DNA from: Acidaminobacter sp.
GTDB taxonomy: Bacteria > Bacillota_A > Clostridia > Peptostreptococcales > Acidaminobacteraceae
DNA length: 5,854 bases
NCBI GenBank assembly: GCA_009881125.1
Contig: WXFH01000066.1
Location: forward strand, 1 to 5,854
Direction: 5' to 3'
The translations under genes and the position numbers were made by a program. Below are positions 5,808 to 5,854 of the stretch, in pieces. The number at the start of each line of letters is the position of its first letter. Position 1 is the first letter of the stretch. The notes below the pieces were generated by a model. It saw only the letters and a program-made list of their open reading frames with translations. It ran no database searches and was not told where the DNA came from.

Positions 5808-5854
5808 AATCGCTTGAGTGCATTAAACGTAATTGCTCGTATTGAGCCGGGAAA
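5806..5854 (-). CDS. Possible C-terminal tail of the intron-encoded reverse transcriptase (partial)
   Basis: On the minus strand one frame reads FPAQYEQLRLMHSSD and stops at a TGA (5808-5806) that touches the first bases of domain V. This is where the domain IV reading frame of a group II intron is expected to finish. Fifteen residues are too few to identify the protein, so the call rests on position alone; a second frame stays open into domain VI. Partial at the right edge. Confidence 0.3.
   Translation of the reverse strand, partial: FPAQYEQLRLMHSSD

Larger units (their letters stand above)
5730..5854 (-). mobile_element. Group IIC intron, 3' end only
   Basis: The 3' part of a self-splicing retroelement, read on the minus strand; the rest lies beyond the right edge. 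Domain V and a branch-point-bearing domain VI are recognisable, and the last bases are CTCGAT, fitting the AY 3' end of group II introns. The boundary is placed at 5730 and could be one base off. The intron points the same way as the malic enzyme operon and sits about 425 bp upstream of it. Only the 3' exon is visible, so the insertion target cannot be defined. Confidence 0.85.

Overview
The window carries a compact C4-dicarboxylate (most likely malate) utilisation locus. All four complete genes lie on the minus strand and are transcribed from high to low coordinates: an NAD(P)-dependent malic enzyme (4132-5304), a 2-hydroxycarboxylate:cation symporter of the CitS/MaeN/CimH family (2646-3959), a DcuS/CitA/MalK-type sensor histidine kinase (818-2467) and its CitB/DcuR/MalR-type response regulator (46-825). 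A strong intrinsic terminator (11-39) closes the set. This gene content matches the mae locus of Lactobacillus casei (malic enzyme, malate transporter, MaeK-MaeR) and the MalK/MalR-MaeN system of Bacillus subtilis. The likely logic is that external malate is sensed by the kinase, the regulator activates uptake and malic enzyme, and malate is decarboxylated to pyruvate. No citrate lyase gene is present, so malate is preferred over citrate as substrate.

The organism looks like a mid-GC member of the Bacillota, probably a clostridial anaerobe. The reasons are strong GGAGG ribosome binding sites, the protein families, and a group IIC intron at the right edge. Genus cannot be read from this window.

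Layout by region. 1-45 holds the operon terminator. 46-2467 holds regulator and kinase, overlapping by 8 bp. 2468-2645 holds an extended -10 promoter for the kinase, a perfect 12-bp hairpin and two copies of a GGGGTCAGACC repeat. 2646-3959 is the transporter. 3960-4131 is mostly a 27-bp-period tandem array built on the same repeat. 4132-5304 is the malic enzyme. 5305-5729 has no gene: it holds a possible operator of three 11-bp boxes spaced exactly 20 bp, a three-copy array of the same repeat, and a hairpin. 5730-5854 is the 3' end of a minus-strand group IIC intron: domains V and VI, plus perhaps the last codons of its reverse transcriptase.

The most unusual feature is a short palindromic repeat, core GGGTC-A-GACCC. 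It occurs nine times with an exact 9-bp core, plus degenerate copies, at every non-overlapping gene junction of the locus and twice inside the response regulator gene. There it encodes an in-frame extra segment of roughly 18-20 residues in the receiver domain, each copy reading Arg-Gly-Gln-Thr.
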